Notes under the pieces: model-generated
What the model was told of the DNA's origin: nothing
Seen by the model: only the letters and a program-made list of their open reading frames with translations
Databases searched by the model: none
In this document: positions 1 through 12,437 of the stretch, piece after piece
Position numbering within the stretch: the first letter of the stretch is position 1
Layout: every line of letters starts with the position of its first letter
Origin: Owenia fusiformis
Taxonomy: Eukaryota > Annelida > Polychaeta > Sabellida > Oweniidae
Assembly: GCA_903813345.2 (NCBI GenBank)
Contig: CAIIXF020000012.1
Coordinates: forward strand, 1,407,318-1,471,317
Reading direction: 5' to 3'
DNA length: 64,000 nucleotides
Translations under genes and position numbers: made by a program

Positions 1-209
1 CAAGGATTTTTGCAAATTTTCATGCTTCTCTTCTGTACATGTATGTATATGTGCATGTAGTTAAAATGATTTTGAGTGTTTGATTGCTTTCCTAATATTT
101 TATGTTTTCACTAATCCCTGAATCTAACTAAATAAAGTGATCAATTTTATGTTTGTTTTGGATTGAGGTCTTTATATTGTATTAACATCCCTTTTTAATG
201 TTTCATCAG

Positions 210-296
210 GCCACGTTTGATGAAACCGCTTACGAGTATGTTAGCATTGTCTTAAGATTTATTCTGGTACTTTGGACTTTCATTACTACACTATGA
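210..296 (+). CDS. Candidate terminal or internal exon of an upstream gene (unidentified)
   Basis: A good 3' splice site (pyrimidine-rich run ending TTTCATCAG at 202-209) is followed by codon-like, locally GC-richer sequence. Read in one frame it gives ATFDETAYEY, then a hydrophobic stretch (VSIVLRFILVLWTFITTL) ending at TGA 294-296. That would be the last exon of a membrane protein whose body lies left of the window. Alternatively the GTATGT at 236-241 is a donor, making a 26-nt micro-exon. I do not recognise the family. Nothing else on this strand for several kilobases looks coding, so chance resemblance remains possible. Confidence 0.3.
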   Translation, partial: ATFDETAYEYVSIVLRFILVLWTFITTL

Positions 297-502
297 GTGA
301 TTTGGTAGAAATCTATGATATTTTGAGATTAAAATTCCTGGAAATGAACAATGTTATCAGCATAAAGGCAGCATGTGCCAGATATTGACGTTATAGTTTT
401 TATTGTCCATTTTCACTAAAATCAGATCAGAATATGAAGATTTAAATAAGAGCTCCTCTGATGAATGCTTTGTGCTACTGGTTTTATGACATATCAGTTG
501 AT

Positions 503-892
503 ACATATTATAAATGCAATGTAATTTGATAAACATTATAAATGCAATACAATTTGATAAACATTATAAATGCAATGCAATTTGATAAACATTATAAATG
601 CAATGCAATTTGATAAACATTATAAATACAATGCAATTTGATAAACATTATAAATGCAATGCAATTTGATAAACATTATAAATACAATGCAATTTGATAA
701 ACATTATAAATGCAATGCAATTTGATAAACATTATAAATGCAATGCAATTTGATAAACATTATAAATGCAATGCAATTTGATAAACATTATAAATGCAAT
801 ACAATTTGATAAACATTATAAATGCAATGCAATTTGATAAACATTATAAATGCAATGCAATTTAATAAACATTATAAATACAATGTAGTTTA
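503..892. repeat. 28-bp tandem repeat, about 14 copies
   Basis: The unit ACATTATAAATGCAATGCAA plus TTTGATAA (28 bp) repeats head to tail with only point differences (ATAC for ATGC, TACAATG for TGCAATG). The first and last copies are more diverged. It is AT-rich and has no open frame. This is a minisatellite, not a CRISPR array: there are no unique spacers. Confidence 0.95.
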
Positions 893-1861
893 GAGCAATT
901 TCTTTAATCCCAATCTGTTCTTGACATAGAATTCAATATGCTTCATATTACTAAAGGCATAATGAATCTTTCAGCAATTAGATTATGGAAACATGTTTTT
1001 CCAAAATCAGCTCCTAAAGATAAGAAAGTATGAGCCAGGATTCATTTAACTGGAGCAATCTATAAGTGGTGAAAGATGGTGAAATATTTTTGAGGTGGAC
1101 ATGATTTTTTACACAGCCATAAGAGTAGATTGATTTAGTCTTTCATAGTGCCTATATACCCCTCCCCCATGCACCTCTCCCCCACAAGGGAGAGATAGGG
1201 AGGGGTTGAGATTCAGAGACTTGATGCAAGACTAAAGATTGATTTATGGGAAGAAAACCCAAGTGTTTGCATATTTTGGAGGAACTGTACATATTAAGTT
1301 AATTGCAATCAGTCAATCTAATACCCATCCTTTATCACAATATGTATGTCTTTTGTACAAAACAAGAGGTGGTGAGTTATGAGCTGTGTCAGAATGGCAA
1401 TCAGTTAGATGCTTTTGGTTTATTTAATTGCCATAAACTGGCACTGTGTGATTCCTACTTGCTACTGTGATATATGGACCTCTAACTCAATTAGGGAGAC
1501 AAGCTTGGTAATTAGGCAAGTAATGCTAGTTTGCCCATCTCTGCCCTCTGTAACTTCATCACCTTTCTTATGTATGTTCTCAATTGGTTCACATCTTGAG
1601 GAATTTAAAATTTAGATTTTGATATGACTGGGCATATGTGAATATTGATGATGTCTTCATTGCCTTGAGCATTGAGCATTGTTTGTGGTAGTGGTCTCTT
1701 GACATGTTAATTGCTTGGTTGAAATGTTGTAAGGGATGTTTGTACCCCCCACATCAATATAACAATCTCCAGCTTCCCAGTGCTGTTGTAGCAGTTGTAA
1801 GTAAATGATTTACAATTGCTTCACAGTGCTCTGTCTTGTGGTGGTCTTTCATCAAATCCTT

Positions 1862-1939
1862 TACTCTTTGCATTTGTTTGACTTCACTTCTTAAAAGAGA
1901 GCTTCGTCTTCAGTTTAACTAGACTCTGCACGCAGGGTA
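1862..1939. mobile_element. Very short TACCCT...AGGGTA element (copy 1)
   Basis: A roughly 78-bp unit with ends resembling TACCCTTTGCAT and TGCACGCAGGGTA around a core AAAAGAGAGCTTCGTCT. The same unit recurs at 6033-6077 (internally deleted), 12366-12437 (opposite orientation) and 21415-21495 (opposite orientation). Related cores lie at 7500-7564 and about 23820-23880. Terminal TACCCT/AGGGTA inverted repeats and TA at both ends suggest a miniature TA-targeting DNA element. Confidence 0.6.
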
Positions 1940-2959
1940 CAAATCCTTCTTCATTCAGACCCCTTTCTGAAGTCAAAGATATGGAATATTCAGAACATAT
2001 TGTTAGGCTTAGATAGAAGAGAAAAATGTTGGGCAAAATAGAATATATCATCTGAAAGTCACAACTGCCTGACTAACAGTGGCTATTGGGCAATTTACTC
2101 AATATCATGTTAAATTGTGGTAATGATGTTTTCAACCTTAATATGAAACTCTGACTTAATGTGAAAGCTTGAATCAAGTATATCTCATACATAATGTAAC
2201 ACTGTCCAGAATAATACCATGATGAATGATGTGTTGAGTATGCACCTCTTAAAGTACTTGTGAGCTCTTGAGACTATCTTGGTTCCTGGTATATCACTAC
2301 ACAACATGCCTCTAGTGTTGACTCCCATCTTAGATCAAGGTGTCTAGAGCTTTATGAGGAAATATTATGGCTTTTTGACATTTCCAATTTGGTATGGGGT
2401 CTTTGATAATTTTGTGATATCAGTTACACTGGTTTTATTGTTATCGTTTTGTGGTTCATGGTTTGGTTTCATCCAGTACAAGGATATTGTTCTTCACATT
2501 ACAAGTTTTTTACATGAAACTCTGGCAAATTAAAAAAAATAGAACTGAAAAGCATTTACATTGAGATTCAGATTAGAGAGGTGTTTCGATATAAGGGTTT
2601 TACTGTGAAGTAAAAAATTAGTTGGAATGGTTTATCATGATGCATTTTACCCTTTTCAGTAATTAGGATTTCTCTTCTCAGTAAATAAGGCTCATAATGT
2701 GAAAGACAGCCAAAAATAGAATTAAAATAAATGAATAAAACAACTTCTCTTTAGAGAGCTATATTGCTATAGTCCATGCCTCGGGTTTGATTCACTTGTT
2801 GAGATTCAGCATCTCATGGCATCTGTGGAATTCGCCTATCATTGACCTAACTAACAGGATAGGTAACCTACAGAAATGTATCACATTCTACCTAATTATG
2901 AAAACATTTGTAAATGATACAGAACATGCCATGCCAGATATGAGTACAACATCTTGATG

Positions 2960-3200
2960 GACTGTGAAGGTATGAAAATCAACCCAATGAAATATTGATC
3001 AAGTTTTTTATTACTACCCCCTCTTGCCACATGCCTCCCCAACCAGATGAGGTATAAAACATATACTATGGTAACTGAATGTGAGAGATAACTTTAATAG
3101 ACTGGGAAGGTCTGAAAATCAACCAGGTGAAACATTAATTAATTTTTTATAACCTCCCCCTCAGCTGCCTCAGCTAAATAAGGTGTAGAACATTATGACA
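2960..3200. repeat. 140-bp tandem duplication
   Basis: Two diverged copies start at 2961 and 3101 with ACTGTGAAGG/ACTGGGAAGG followed by TATGAAAATCAACC. Both run through a CT-rich patch to AAGGTGTAGAACAT-like sequence. No coding potential. Confidence 0.7.
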
Positions 3201-4214
3201 TATGAAGGGATGTAGTAAATAAGACCATAGGGCATAGGGGTAGTTTTATCAGAATTTGTTAACTTGGCAGTAACTTTAATGTCAAACCTCCCTTGTGCAG
3301 CCCTATGTATTCTTGCACTTCATGTTGTTTTAGTTTAGTAGCTGGCTTGGTGTTATGTTTTGATATTCATGTCAGAAACAGAGTTCTTGTAAGTATCTGG
3401 AAGAATGTAACTATTACAGAATATGTGTTCATTGGTGGTAGTCAGTCTTGATTCAAGCTCATGTAACTCCTCTGCCTGTGGAATTCATGTTGATGTGGGG
3501 GGAGGGGGCATCAGGATGGAAAACTACTTAGTCCAGTAGAAAAGTAATGGTACATGAACATTGCTCAAATCTGAACATCTCTCTATGTAAATAATTTAGC
3601 CATTTTTTTAATCTGTAGTAATATTGTTATAACACCTGCCAATTCATTTATACTTTACTTTTTGCTAGTTTCAGTAGTGTTCACGTTTTGCTGTATATTT
3701 AAGCTATCAGGATCTGATGAGGATAGGGGATAGAAATTGAAAATTTAATCTTTAAAAATCTAATTGGTATACATGAGGAGGTTTAGAGTAAGAGTATAGA
3801 TATCACGTTTATGTGGTTTTGATATGCTTAAACCTGAGCTAAACATGACAATACATATTCAATTATCATTCATTTAAACATAATCTACACTGAATCTACT
3901 TTGCAGTTTGCTGTGCCATTTGCTGTTAAACTACATAGATGTATACTTCAAAACTTTCATTGTTTCATTATTGAGGGAAAAACAATACATGCCAATTTTA
4001 TGTTAACGATTACAAACTTTTGTTCCTTTAGTTGAATGGTTCAATTCACTTCAAACATTAATTTAGGCCAACACTTTTTAATATTAACATCACCTTTACA
4101 TGAATATCCTTTTAGGGACACAGCGTTATGTTGTATGGCATTGTTTAAATCCTCATACACATGTTCTCTATTATACCCATATATGGGTTTGGTTAATAAT
4201 TTTATTTAATAGGA

Positions 4215-4680
4215 ATAATGAACATTGTCTTTGAGATACAATATATGAATGTACTCTATTATACCTTTGTTCATTATTTGAATCTGAGAAAAGAACATTG
4301 TCTTTGAGATGTAATATGTGAATGTACAAGATGTTATACCCTTATATGGGGCTTTGTTCATAATTTCTTGAATCTGAATGAAGAATATTGTCTTTGAGAT
4401 GCAATATGTGCGTACTAGATGTTATACCTTCATATGGGGCTTTCTCGAATCTGAATAAAGAACATTGTCTTTGAGATGCAATATGTGAATGTACTAGATG
4501 TTATACCTTCATATGGGGCTTTGTTCATAATATTCTTGAATCTGAATAAAGAACATTGTCTTGAGATGCAATATGTGAATGTACTAGATGTTATACCCTT
4601 ATATGGGGCTTTGTTCATTATTCGCAAATCTGAATGAAGAACATTGTCTTTGAGATGCAATATGTGCATGTTAATAAAGA
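4215..4680. repeat. Degenerate tandem repeat, about 6 copies, period 73-91 bp
   Basis: The motif AAGAACATTGTCTTTGAGAT recurs at about 4221, 4294, 4384, 4461, 4552 and 4640, each followed by GCAATATGTGAATGTACTAG and a TATGGGGCTTTGTTCAT segment. Small deletions explain the uneven period. An open frame on the minus strand (4430-4669) is only this repeat read through. Confidence 0.9.
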
Positions 4681-4854
4681 GAACTAATTGATTAATTCAT
4701 AGTAGGTATTCACTTCCTTTGTTGCAGTGCTAGAGTAGTAGTTGAATTCATTATGGATATAATAGATATTTCAATGTCATCTCTTTCAATTGGTGATATA
4801 GCAAAGAGAGGTACAAAATAACATACAAAACAGTTTTGTTGCTTTAGAGCATTT

Positions 4855-5715
4855 AACATGCAAGAGAGCATTTAACATGCGTTTAACATGAAAGGGGGCA
4901 TTTAACATTAAAGAGGGCATTCAATATGCAATAGGGCATTTAACATGCAAGCAGACATTTAACATGCAATATGGCATTTAACCTCGGGGGGGGGGTTCAC
5001 TGTATATACACCTTGACGGGGATCCTCGGCGCACATGGGGTACCTTTTTGGACATTTGGTATGGCAATGGACCTAAATTTTAGGATGTGGTATGAGAATG
5101 CCCCCTCATTAAACTTTTGAGGGATGGAAATGGTCAGATTTTTCAACTTTCTGGTTTGAGAATGGTCATGGAAAATATGTTATCTCACAATTATGGTATG
5201 GTATTGGTCTAGTAGTTACAAATATCCTAATATGAGGTTGTTTTGGTTCGTTTTCCTTAAAGATCGCCTTTTTCTTGGGACTTCTTCAGTTTAAATAAAT
5301 AGCTTTTTTCCCAGGAAATATTCTACTTTGGACCAGTCATGGCATTGGTATGGCATTGGTCCTATATTTTGACATTTGGTATGGCATTGGTTTCATATTT
5401 GGGCATTTGGGATGGCTTTTTGGCACTACATCGGTTGGTATGGGAACACATTCAAATTTGACATTTTGGTATGGGAATATATTGATATCTGGAGTTCAGC
5501 CTAGGACCCCTGCCAAATTTTGTACACAGTGAACCCCCCGGGCATTTAACATGCAAGCAGGCATTTAACATACAAGGGCATTTAATAAGCAATAGGGCAT
5601 TTAATATGCAAGAGGGTATTTAATATACAAGGGGGCATTTAACATGCAAGTGGGCATTTAACATATAAGGGCATTTAATATGCAATAGGGCATTTTATAT
5701 GCAAGAGGGCATTTT
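4855..5715. repeat. GGCATTTAACATGCAAGAG array, interrupted by an insertion
   Basis: About 18-20-bp units GGCATTTAACATGCAAGA(G) fill 4855-4984 and resume at 5540-5715. The block between them is an inverted-repeat element inserted into the array (separate entry). Confidence 0.85.
4985..5540. mobile_element. Inverted-repeat element inserted in a tandem array
   Basis: The left end GGGGGGTTCACTGTATATACA (4991 onward) is mirrored by the right end TGTACACAGTGAACCCCCC (5521-5539). Both flanks are the same GGCATTTAAC repeat, so the block is a discrete insertion of about 555 bp. Inside lie repeated TTTGGTATGGCATTGG motifs (5340-5480). No transposase frame is visible, so it is non-autonomous. Confidence 0.75.
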
Positions 5716-7557
5716 GATTACACAGCTTAATCTAGCTTTGGACTGGATGAGAATATTGCTTTTCAGAATATGTAAAAATAGATGATTCTTCAAATTACTT
5801 CATGATATTGAGAGCTGTTCTAGGATTATGATTTAATTTGGTGATGGACCCTTGCAGAAAAATTACAACTGTCTTGAAAATTACAGGAAATTGAAGATAT
5901 CATATCTAGTAGCAAGCCACACAACAGTGAGCTGCACAACTAGGCACGCACTGTACATTAATATCGAAAAAGAACATCCTTGTCTAAAATGTAATAGTTA
6001 TGTCCTTTTCAATCCTCATGTACATGAGTGGATACCCTTTGCATTCGTTTGACTTCAATTCTTCTGCATGCAGGGTAATGAGTGGATATAAAAGAGATGA
6101 CAGATATTCATAGTTTCTGTCTAAAATTCTGATTGACTGTAGGTCAGAGAATTACAAGGTGTTTTAGGTTTCTAGAGTGCACATGTAGTCAAGCCGTCTT
6201 GCATAGGGTATATTATCTTCTCAATTCAAAGCTTTCTAGAGATTCTAACAGTAAAATCCTGCACTCTGAAGATCTGGAGTGAAAAGACAGTTTTGGTACT
6301 GACCTTTGTGATCTCATCATTATTAAAAATTGCCACTTGGGAGTAACATATGAAATTAATGTTAGTTATAGATATGTTGATGACTGTATCTAAACATCTT
6401 TTCAATTCAAACATCTATCAATTTGAACATTTGCTAGATCCAAATTTTATCAAGATTTTAGGCACATATTGAGAAACCTTGAAATGTGAACACCTGCTAA
6501 TCTGAACACTTTTAATAAGACATGTTTTACTGCAAATGGTCTTCTTAAGACTCGGATATGAAATCGAACGGGTATTCACAGAGGTCTATTAAAGCAAACC
6601 TACAAAACAATTCCAATTTGTCAATTTGCTATAATACACTGGGAAGTATTGATGGCCAATATGACATTTCCTGCGATTGAGATAGGCGTGTAATATTGGA
6701 ATTGTTGTAGAAGTTGATGAGATTAGTTGACTTGTACAATGAATAATAATATGACCTTGAGGGGTGACGTCTTGTCCTTGGAGAATACAGCTAAATAAAC
6801 TAGCTTACAGTAATGATAACTACAATGCATCATAATCAGATTAACTGACTTCCACAATCGACTTTGAGTTTGGTAATGAAGAAGATCAGGAATTTCTACA
6901 AAAAACTCATTTCTGTTTGCACATTCCCTAGCCAAGCCTTAGCCAGACTTTGCCATGAGGGGTTCCAGGGAGTGTTCACTCTGACAAATTTGACCCAAAA
7001 TCACATGAAAATGCTCAGAATCGTAAAAAACTGCATGATTTTGAAACAATCGCCCAACCCCCTCGACTCCCTCCCCTTTGGCTTCAAGTCTGCTGGACAT
7101 ACAAGTACACAACTACTGAAATGAAATAGGGAGCTAAAGACTATCAATAACAATATGAAGCGGATCACCATAATTTATCAGATTCATCAATTACTACCTG
7201 CATTATTTACAAGGTTTTTCCAAGGCACCATATGACTGGGAGACTATACTTTGGCCATTATTGTTCAGTGAAGCATGACTTGAGAGATGCCATTTATGAT
7301 ATTGTACTGTCTGAAGTTTTTTTTATCATGAGTTTTTTAGCATAACATTTTAGAATTTTGCAATTATTTTAAATGTAAAGACAAAGACTATTTTTGCTAT
7401 TTGATTTTAGATTTCATAGCTACAAGTATTATAACATCAGGTTTAGTTTCCAGTATCTTTTCCTCATTTAGATTCTTTATAAATGTCATTTCCAATAGGT
7501 TGCCTTTGCCCCTTTAAAAGAGAGCTTCGTCTACATCTACCCAATGTACCAGACTCT
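5716..7557. other. Non-genic stretch
   Basis: No supported exon. It contains the deleted TACCCT element copy (6033-6077), a diverged fragment of the GAACACCT/GTTTTACTG element family (about 6420-6540), and a diverged fragment of the 'AAAAACTGCATGATTTTGAAA' family (about 6940-7090). Confidence 0.5.
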
Positions 7558-7742
7558 GAGGGTATATAATACATAGATAAGATGCTTCATTCCTATTGTT
7601 TTTTGAGGGTATATAATACATAGATAAGATGCTTCATTCCTATTGTTTTTGAGGGTATATAATACATAGATAAGATGCTTCATTCCTATTGTTTTTTGAG
7701 GGTATATAATACATAGATAAGATGCTTCATTCCTATTGTTCT
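7558..7742. repeat. 46-47-bp tandem repeat, 4 copies
   Basis: Near-perfect copies of GAGGGTATATAATACATAGA plus TAAGATGCTTCATTCCTATT plus a T run. The array begins exactly at the AGGGTA end of a TACCCT-type short element (7500-7564), so the tandem growth appears to have started at that element's end. Confidence 0.95.
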
Positions 7743-9413
7743 TTCAACCATTTTCTCCATACTATTCCCATAAACTTGAATTTATTAAAAATTTGACACA
7801 GATACAAAGAGGCTTAATATGTTTATACCACAGAAATTATAATGGGAAAGTTATGTTAGACGCGTGGTTGCATTCCAATCTGGCCAAGTCTCTTTTGTAA
7901 CATGTGACTCTAATTTCAAAAAAATCTTTGATCGCTGTTATTTACACACAATTTTTCATGTCATGTCACTAACACACGCAAACCCTCATATTATAGACTC
8001 AGAAAAAATGTTCATTTTCTAACAAAGAGCGTGTCCCTAGGTGAACCCTGTCAAAGCCCTGATTATTTCAATATTACAGTCATATTGGACTCTTTCAGTA
8101 TGTTCTTTTATAATGTCACAAATAATGCTTATCATATTAGTTGACAGTAATCTTTTAAAGAAGTGATAGGTAGAGATTGTGTATCAGTTTGTCTACATGT
8201 GATTGTAGGCTTAACAGTCAGTGCCTTATTACTAGGTCTGTTTGCAATGTGGATTACAGTTTGTTTGAATATCAATTTGTCATTCTTATTCTCATTTTAC
8301 TTTTTTTTTTTTGCAACTTGTAATATTTTTCTCTTGTTATTATCTCCTTGCATACCACTGAACAAAATTTAACAGATTTATTGAACAGTTATAGAACAAA
8401 GTAGTATGAGTAGTACAGTAGTTGTCAAAATGTCAGCATTTTATGTCTTGACTAAATTGAAGAACTTTTCCATCAAGGTATACTTTTGGTGGATATCCTT
8501 CATGGTTCATCTGCTCAATGACGATGTGTCTCAGCAAGTGTCCCCCTCCTTAATACCTATATTAAAACCAGTTTCACATGATCGCCTTTGAGACCAGCTA
8601 GAAGTGTTTGGATTAGCAGGTGTTCACATTTTAAGGTAAATCAATGGGAGCTTTATGAGAGATTTTGAGACCAAGAGAAAGTGCTCAAATTGAGAGGTGT
8701 TCTAATGAGAGGTATTTAGATATACAGCTTATAGAGCAATTTACGGGCTTAATACAAGACTCCTATTCAATAGCCCTTTTAGAGTTAATTAATTTGAACA
8801 TTCCCTCAATAGCATGTCACCATCTTCAGCCAGGTATAGTCTTTCATAGTTAATGGGGCAGCAATGATTAACTACCAAGCAAGCTTGTCATTCAAGTTAG
8901 TTAAAGTGTCCTTCTTGTAAAGCCAACTTGTTTTTTATAAAGTCTAATGTTAAATCACTTGTTCTTTGTGCATGTGTCATGCAAACTGGATGTACCTTTA
9001 ATGGTCTAGTCATCCTGGAAATTTGATTTTAGAATCTAAACTGAGAAGTAGTAAAAGGATACAGCCCAGTGCACATCATCAAGAAATGGGTTACAGTTAA
9101 GATGATCCTCTATTTGTTTTATTGGCTTTCATATAATAAAGCATGATTTGTTGTGATCTTGCACTGAACTGTATTTTATTGATGTGCTTTGGTATATTCA
9201 ATATGTCACCAAGTAATGGCTTTTAAAAAAGGTATACAGAATGATGGTTGTAATGAGTGAGATTTTCCTATTAGAGAGAGGGGGGGGGTCAATTTCAGTT
9301 TTGTTGTGTGAAAAGGAGGTGAGGTTACCATAGAAGAATGGTAGGGGCAGCAATTTGATATCTTGCATATTACATGCATGAGGTTCCTGTATGCTGTTGG
9401 GAATAATGTGATT

Positions 9414-9451
9414 TGAAACAAACAAACAAACAAACAAACAAACAAACAAAC
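9414..9451. repeat. (AAAC)n microsatellite
   Basis: About nine uninterrupted AAAC units. Open frames across it on the minus strand reading CLFVCLFVCLFV are artefacts of the microsatellite. Confidence 0.97.
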
Positions 9452-10792
9452 ACTGTTGCACTGTATCTCACCAATATCTATTTCTTTAGTTTTATAAAAA
9501 CAAATGTCCAAAAACAAATCAAAAAGAAAACATGGTTTATAATTTTCTTTTGCATTATATGACTAATATACCATTTATGCAAAGTATTTGTGTATTTAGA
9601 AAAAACATTGAGTTTTAGTGAACATTATCATTTATAAAGTGGCCTTACACTTTGACATATAATATTAAACATGAAATAAAATATACTAATGGCTTTTGTT
9701 TTTCAAATATGGTGACATTTATACAGCATTAGTTGATGTATATCAGTTGTTTATGCTGTTGAACCTATGATAAGGTGGTCTAAGGTCAGACATGCAGTCA
9801 TATTTTTGTTAATTTTATAGCAGATCTTTATAAGGCTGTTTGAAAAGGGTAAAGAAATATGGGTAAAATAAATAGGGAGTGTTATTTCACAAGAGCCATG
9901 GGGACTTTTCTTGTATTCTGTTTGAATTCCCTGAATCTGAGCCATTTGTTTGTTGATACCTCAGGGATAGATGGTGTCTTATTGTTAACAGTTCTGGAAA
10001 AATTAAGATTATTCTGTTTAACCCGCCTTCTCCACCCATATATGGAAATGTGAAAATGTTGATTGGCATTTATCAACTTTTTAATTAACAAAATCTTGAT
10101 TTCTCCAACCCTCCATATGAAATCAATTCAATTCTGCTTCATTGACATGATAGAACACAAAAATTGGGACAGAAAAATGAGAGGTATTTCAATTAAAGAG
10201 GTGTTCGTATAGACAGGTTTTACTGTACTTCACATTTTTGAAGCCAAAGCAATGAAGTGTCAGTCTTGTACTGTAGAGATGTTTCATTAATCATTTGCAA
10301 GACTTCACATTGAAATCCATACTTGATAAATGATCATCAGTTACCCCCTAGGGAAATAAGATGTACAGTGTAGCTCATAAGTACTAGAGTGTATATCCAA
10401 GTCCATCAAAGTTTCTAAGATGTGGGGTAATAAAGATCATACGAAGACCATTTATTTGCACTGTCTAAAAGTCATATTCTTTCATCAAGATCCCAAGTGT
10501 GACCCCTTCTCCTGTTCTCTTATAGAGAGGGAATAAAAGGGTGGGGGTGGTAGAGAATATGAATGCAAGAGACCTTATGCAAAACTATGAGACACATATT
10601 CAATATTGCTGTTTTGGTCATTTCTATGACATCCCATTCAAATAAAAGCAGTTCAGTGTCCATCAAATATTTGTTTGATTAATTAAAGTAGTAGATCAAT
10701 AACAGAAATACTCCAAAGTTGTTTACTAAACATTGGAATAATGATGATCAATATAATATATAGATTGAATATGTCAGATTTTTACATTTTCT

Positions 10793-11165
10793 GATTTCTA
10801 AAGGGAGTGCCCATTTAATGTGAAAGCATTCTGATACTCATAGCATCTTTCTGTTTCACCTGAGGGCTGAGAAGAAATGAGATGTCATGGTATATCATGA
10901 TGATGCGAAAGGGTCATCAGGGGGTCTGGCCAGTTCTCATGTGTTGAACTGTTGCAGATTTTATTTTAATTTTGATATTTCTAAAGGGATTGCCCATTTA
11001 ATATGAAAGGATCATCAAGAGATCTGGCCAGTTCTCATGTGTTGAACTGAAGCAGATTTTGTTGTAATTTTGAGATTTCTATGAGGGATTGCCCATTTAA
11101 TATGAAAGGGTCATCAAGAGATCTGGCCAGTTCTCATGTGTTGAACTATAGCGGATTATGTGGTA
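10793..11165. repeat. About 97-bp tandem repeat, 3 copies
   Basis: The unit TTTCTAAAGGGATTGCCCAT ... AAAGGGTCATCAAGAGATCT GGCCAGTTCTCATGTGTTGA recurs at about 10793 (partial), 10977 and 11080. Part of the first unit (10826-10905, CATTCTGATACTCATAGCAT...) also occurs at 43190-43270, so the array overlaps a dispersed repeat. Confidence 0.8.
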
Positions 11166-12365
11166 ATTTTTGAGCAGTGGAGGAATTAAGAGTTGTTGAT
11201 GTGGAAATAAGGAATGGCAGATTGTGAATGTGATGGACAATTCCCATTTATTGGAATTGATTCTTGGCAGTATAGCACAAATTGCTTCTATTATCTTACA
11301 AATTAATCTATAAATGTTTTCATGGATTTTATCGCACATTCTTCATTAATCAGTTCTATAATGTTTGTTGTATGGGGTTATGATGATCTCAAAGAGGTTT
11401 TATAGTTTGACACCATGGGCCTAGCAAGCTTTCAGTCTGGTGGGTGCGATTGCCATAAAAAATGTTCCTGGGTGCGATCGCCATAAAGAACTTTCCATTT
11501 TTAGTCAGAAGGGGTACGATTGTGGCATAAGCGAGCCAAAAAAAATTGATGTAACTTCCTTCAAAATTGAGGTAGAAGCTTCAAATAAAAAGCATTTTAA
11601 AGCTTAAGTATTCAGTGGTTGGTGTTCATTGGTTGGTGTTTGGCATTATTCAGCAGTTGGTGTTCAGTGATTGGTGCCTGTAACAAATGGCAGGTGGTAA
11701 CATTTTGCATGTTAATCCCTTGTCTGCCTGTGCAGTAGACTACCATGGTAATTTTGACTATTTTTATTTTTCATCAATTTAATGTTTTGTAGTTTATAAA
11801 TGAGGCATGCCAAGTAGCAAATAAAGGAGTTTCTCATTTTGATTAAACCTGAATAGGAGAAGACAAAAAATGATACATTTGAGCATTACCTTACAACTAT
11901 AAAATATGGAATAACATTTGAATAAAGATAATATTTTGGAATTCTGGTATTTCCCTGATAGAAGCCCAAATAAATTAACACTGTACCTGTATTTTATGGA
12001 AATGCCTTATTCTTCACATGCTTGACCATATTTGGTCATTTTATATTTATAGAAATCAAGCAAAATATTTAAGAGTCCCATAATTTGACACCCTGTTGAA
12101 CAGATCATTTACTAAGAGAAATATCCCAGGGCTATCCTGAAGTGTGACTTTGAATAGGTTTTTTAAGTTGGTTTAATACATGAATAATTACAATGTAAAG
12201 TTAGAGGACTCTAAAGACTGACTATTTTATCTGCTCTTCTTGTATGTATAAAGGTAATTACTTTGAACATACTACTTCAGTTGAGTTTTAAAGGAGGTGT
12301 ATGAAGAACATACTCGTTTTCCAGTTTGATTTTCATCAGTTTGATGAACACATCATACCTTGGAA

Positions 12366-12437
12366 TACCCTGCGTGCAGAGTCTAGTTAAAACGAAGCTC
12401 TCTTTTAAGAAGTGAAGTCAAATGAATGCAAAGGGTA
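12366..12437. mobile_element. Very short TACCCT...AGGGTA element (complete copy)
   Basis: A 72-bp copy with intact TACCCTGCGTGCA and TGCAAAGGGTA ends. It is in reverse orientation relative to 1862-1939 and shares the core CGAAGCTCTCTTTTAAGAAG. Too short to encode anything. Confidence 0.65.

Larger units (their letters stand above)
297..4200. other. Non-genic stretch with repeats
   Basis: No supported exon on either strand. It contains the 28-bp satellite (503-892), a short TACCCT-ended element (1862-1939), a GC-richer purine/pyrimidine patch near 1156-1207, and a two-copy 140-bp duplication (2960-3200). The rest is AT-rich sequence without structure I can name. Confidence 0.6.

Noticed and set aside
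503-892. Regular 28-bp repeats resembling a CRISPR array at first glance
   Set aside because: Units are contiguous with no unique spacers, the host is an animal genome, and the unit is low-complexity AT-rich DNA.
9198-9517. Two overlapping minus-strand open frames of 87 and 103 codons
   Set aside because: Both run across the (AAAC)n microsatellite (CLFVCLFV), and nothing else in them looks coding.
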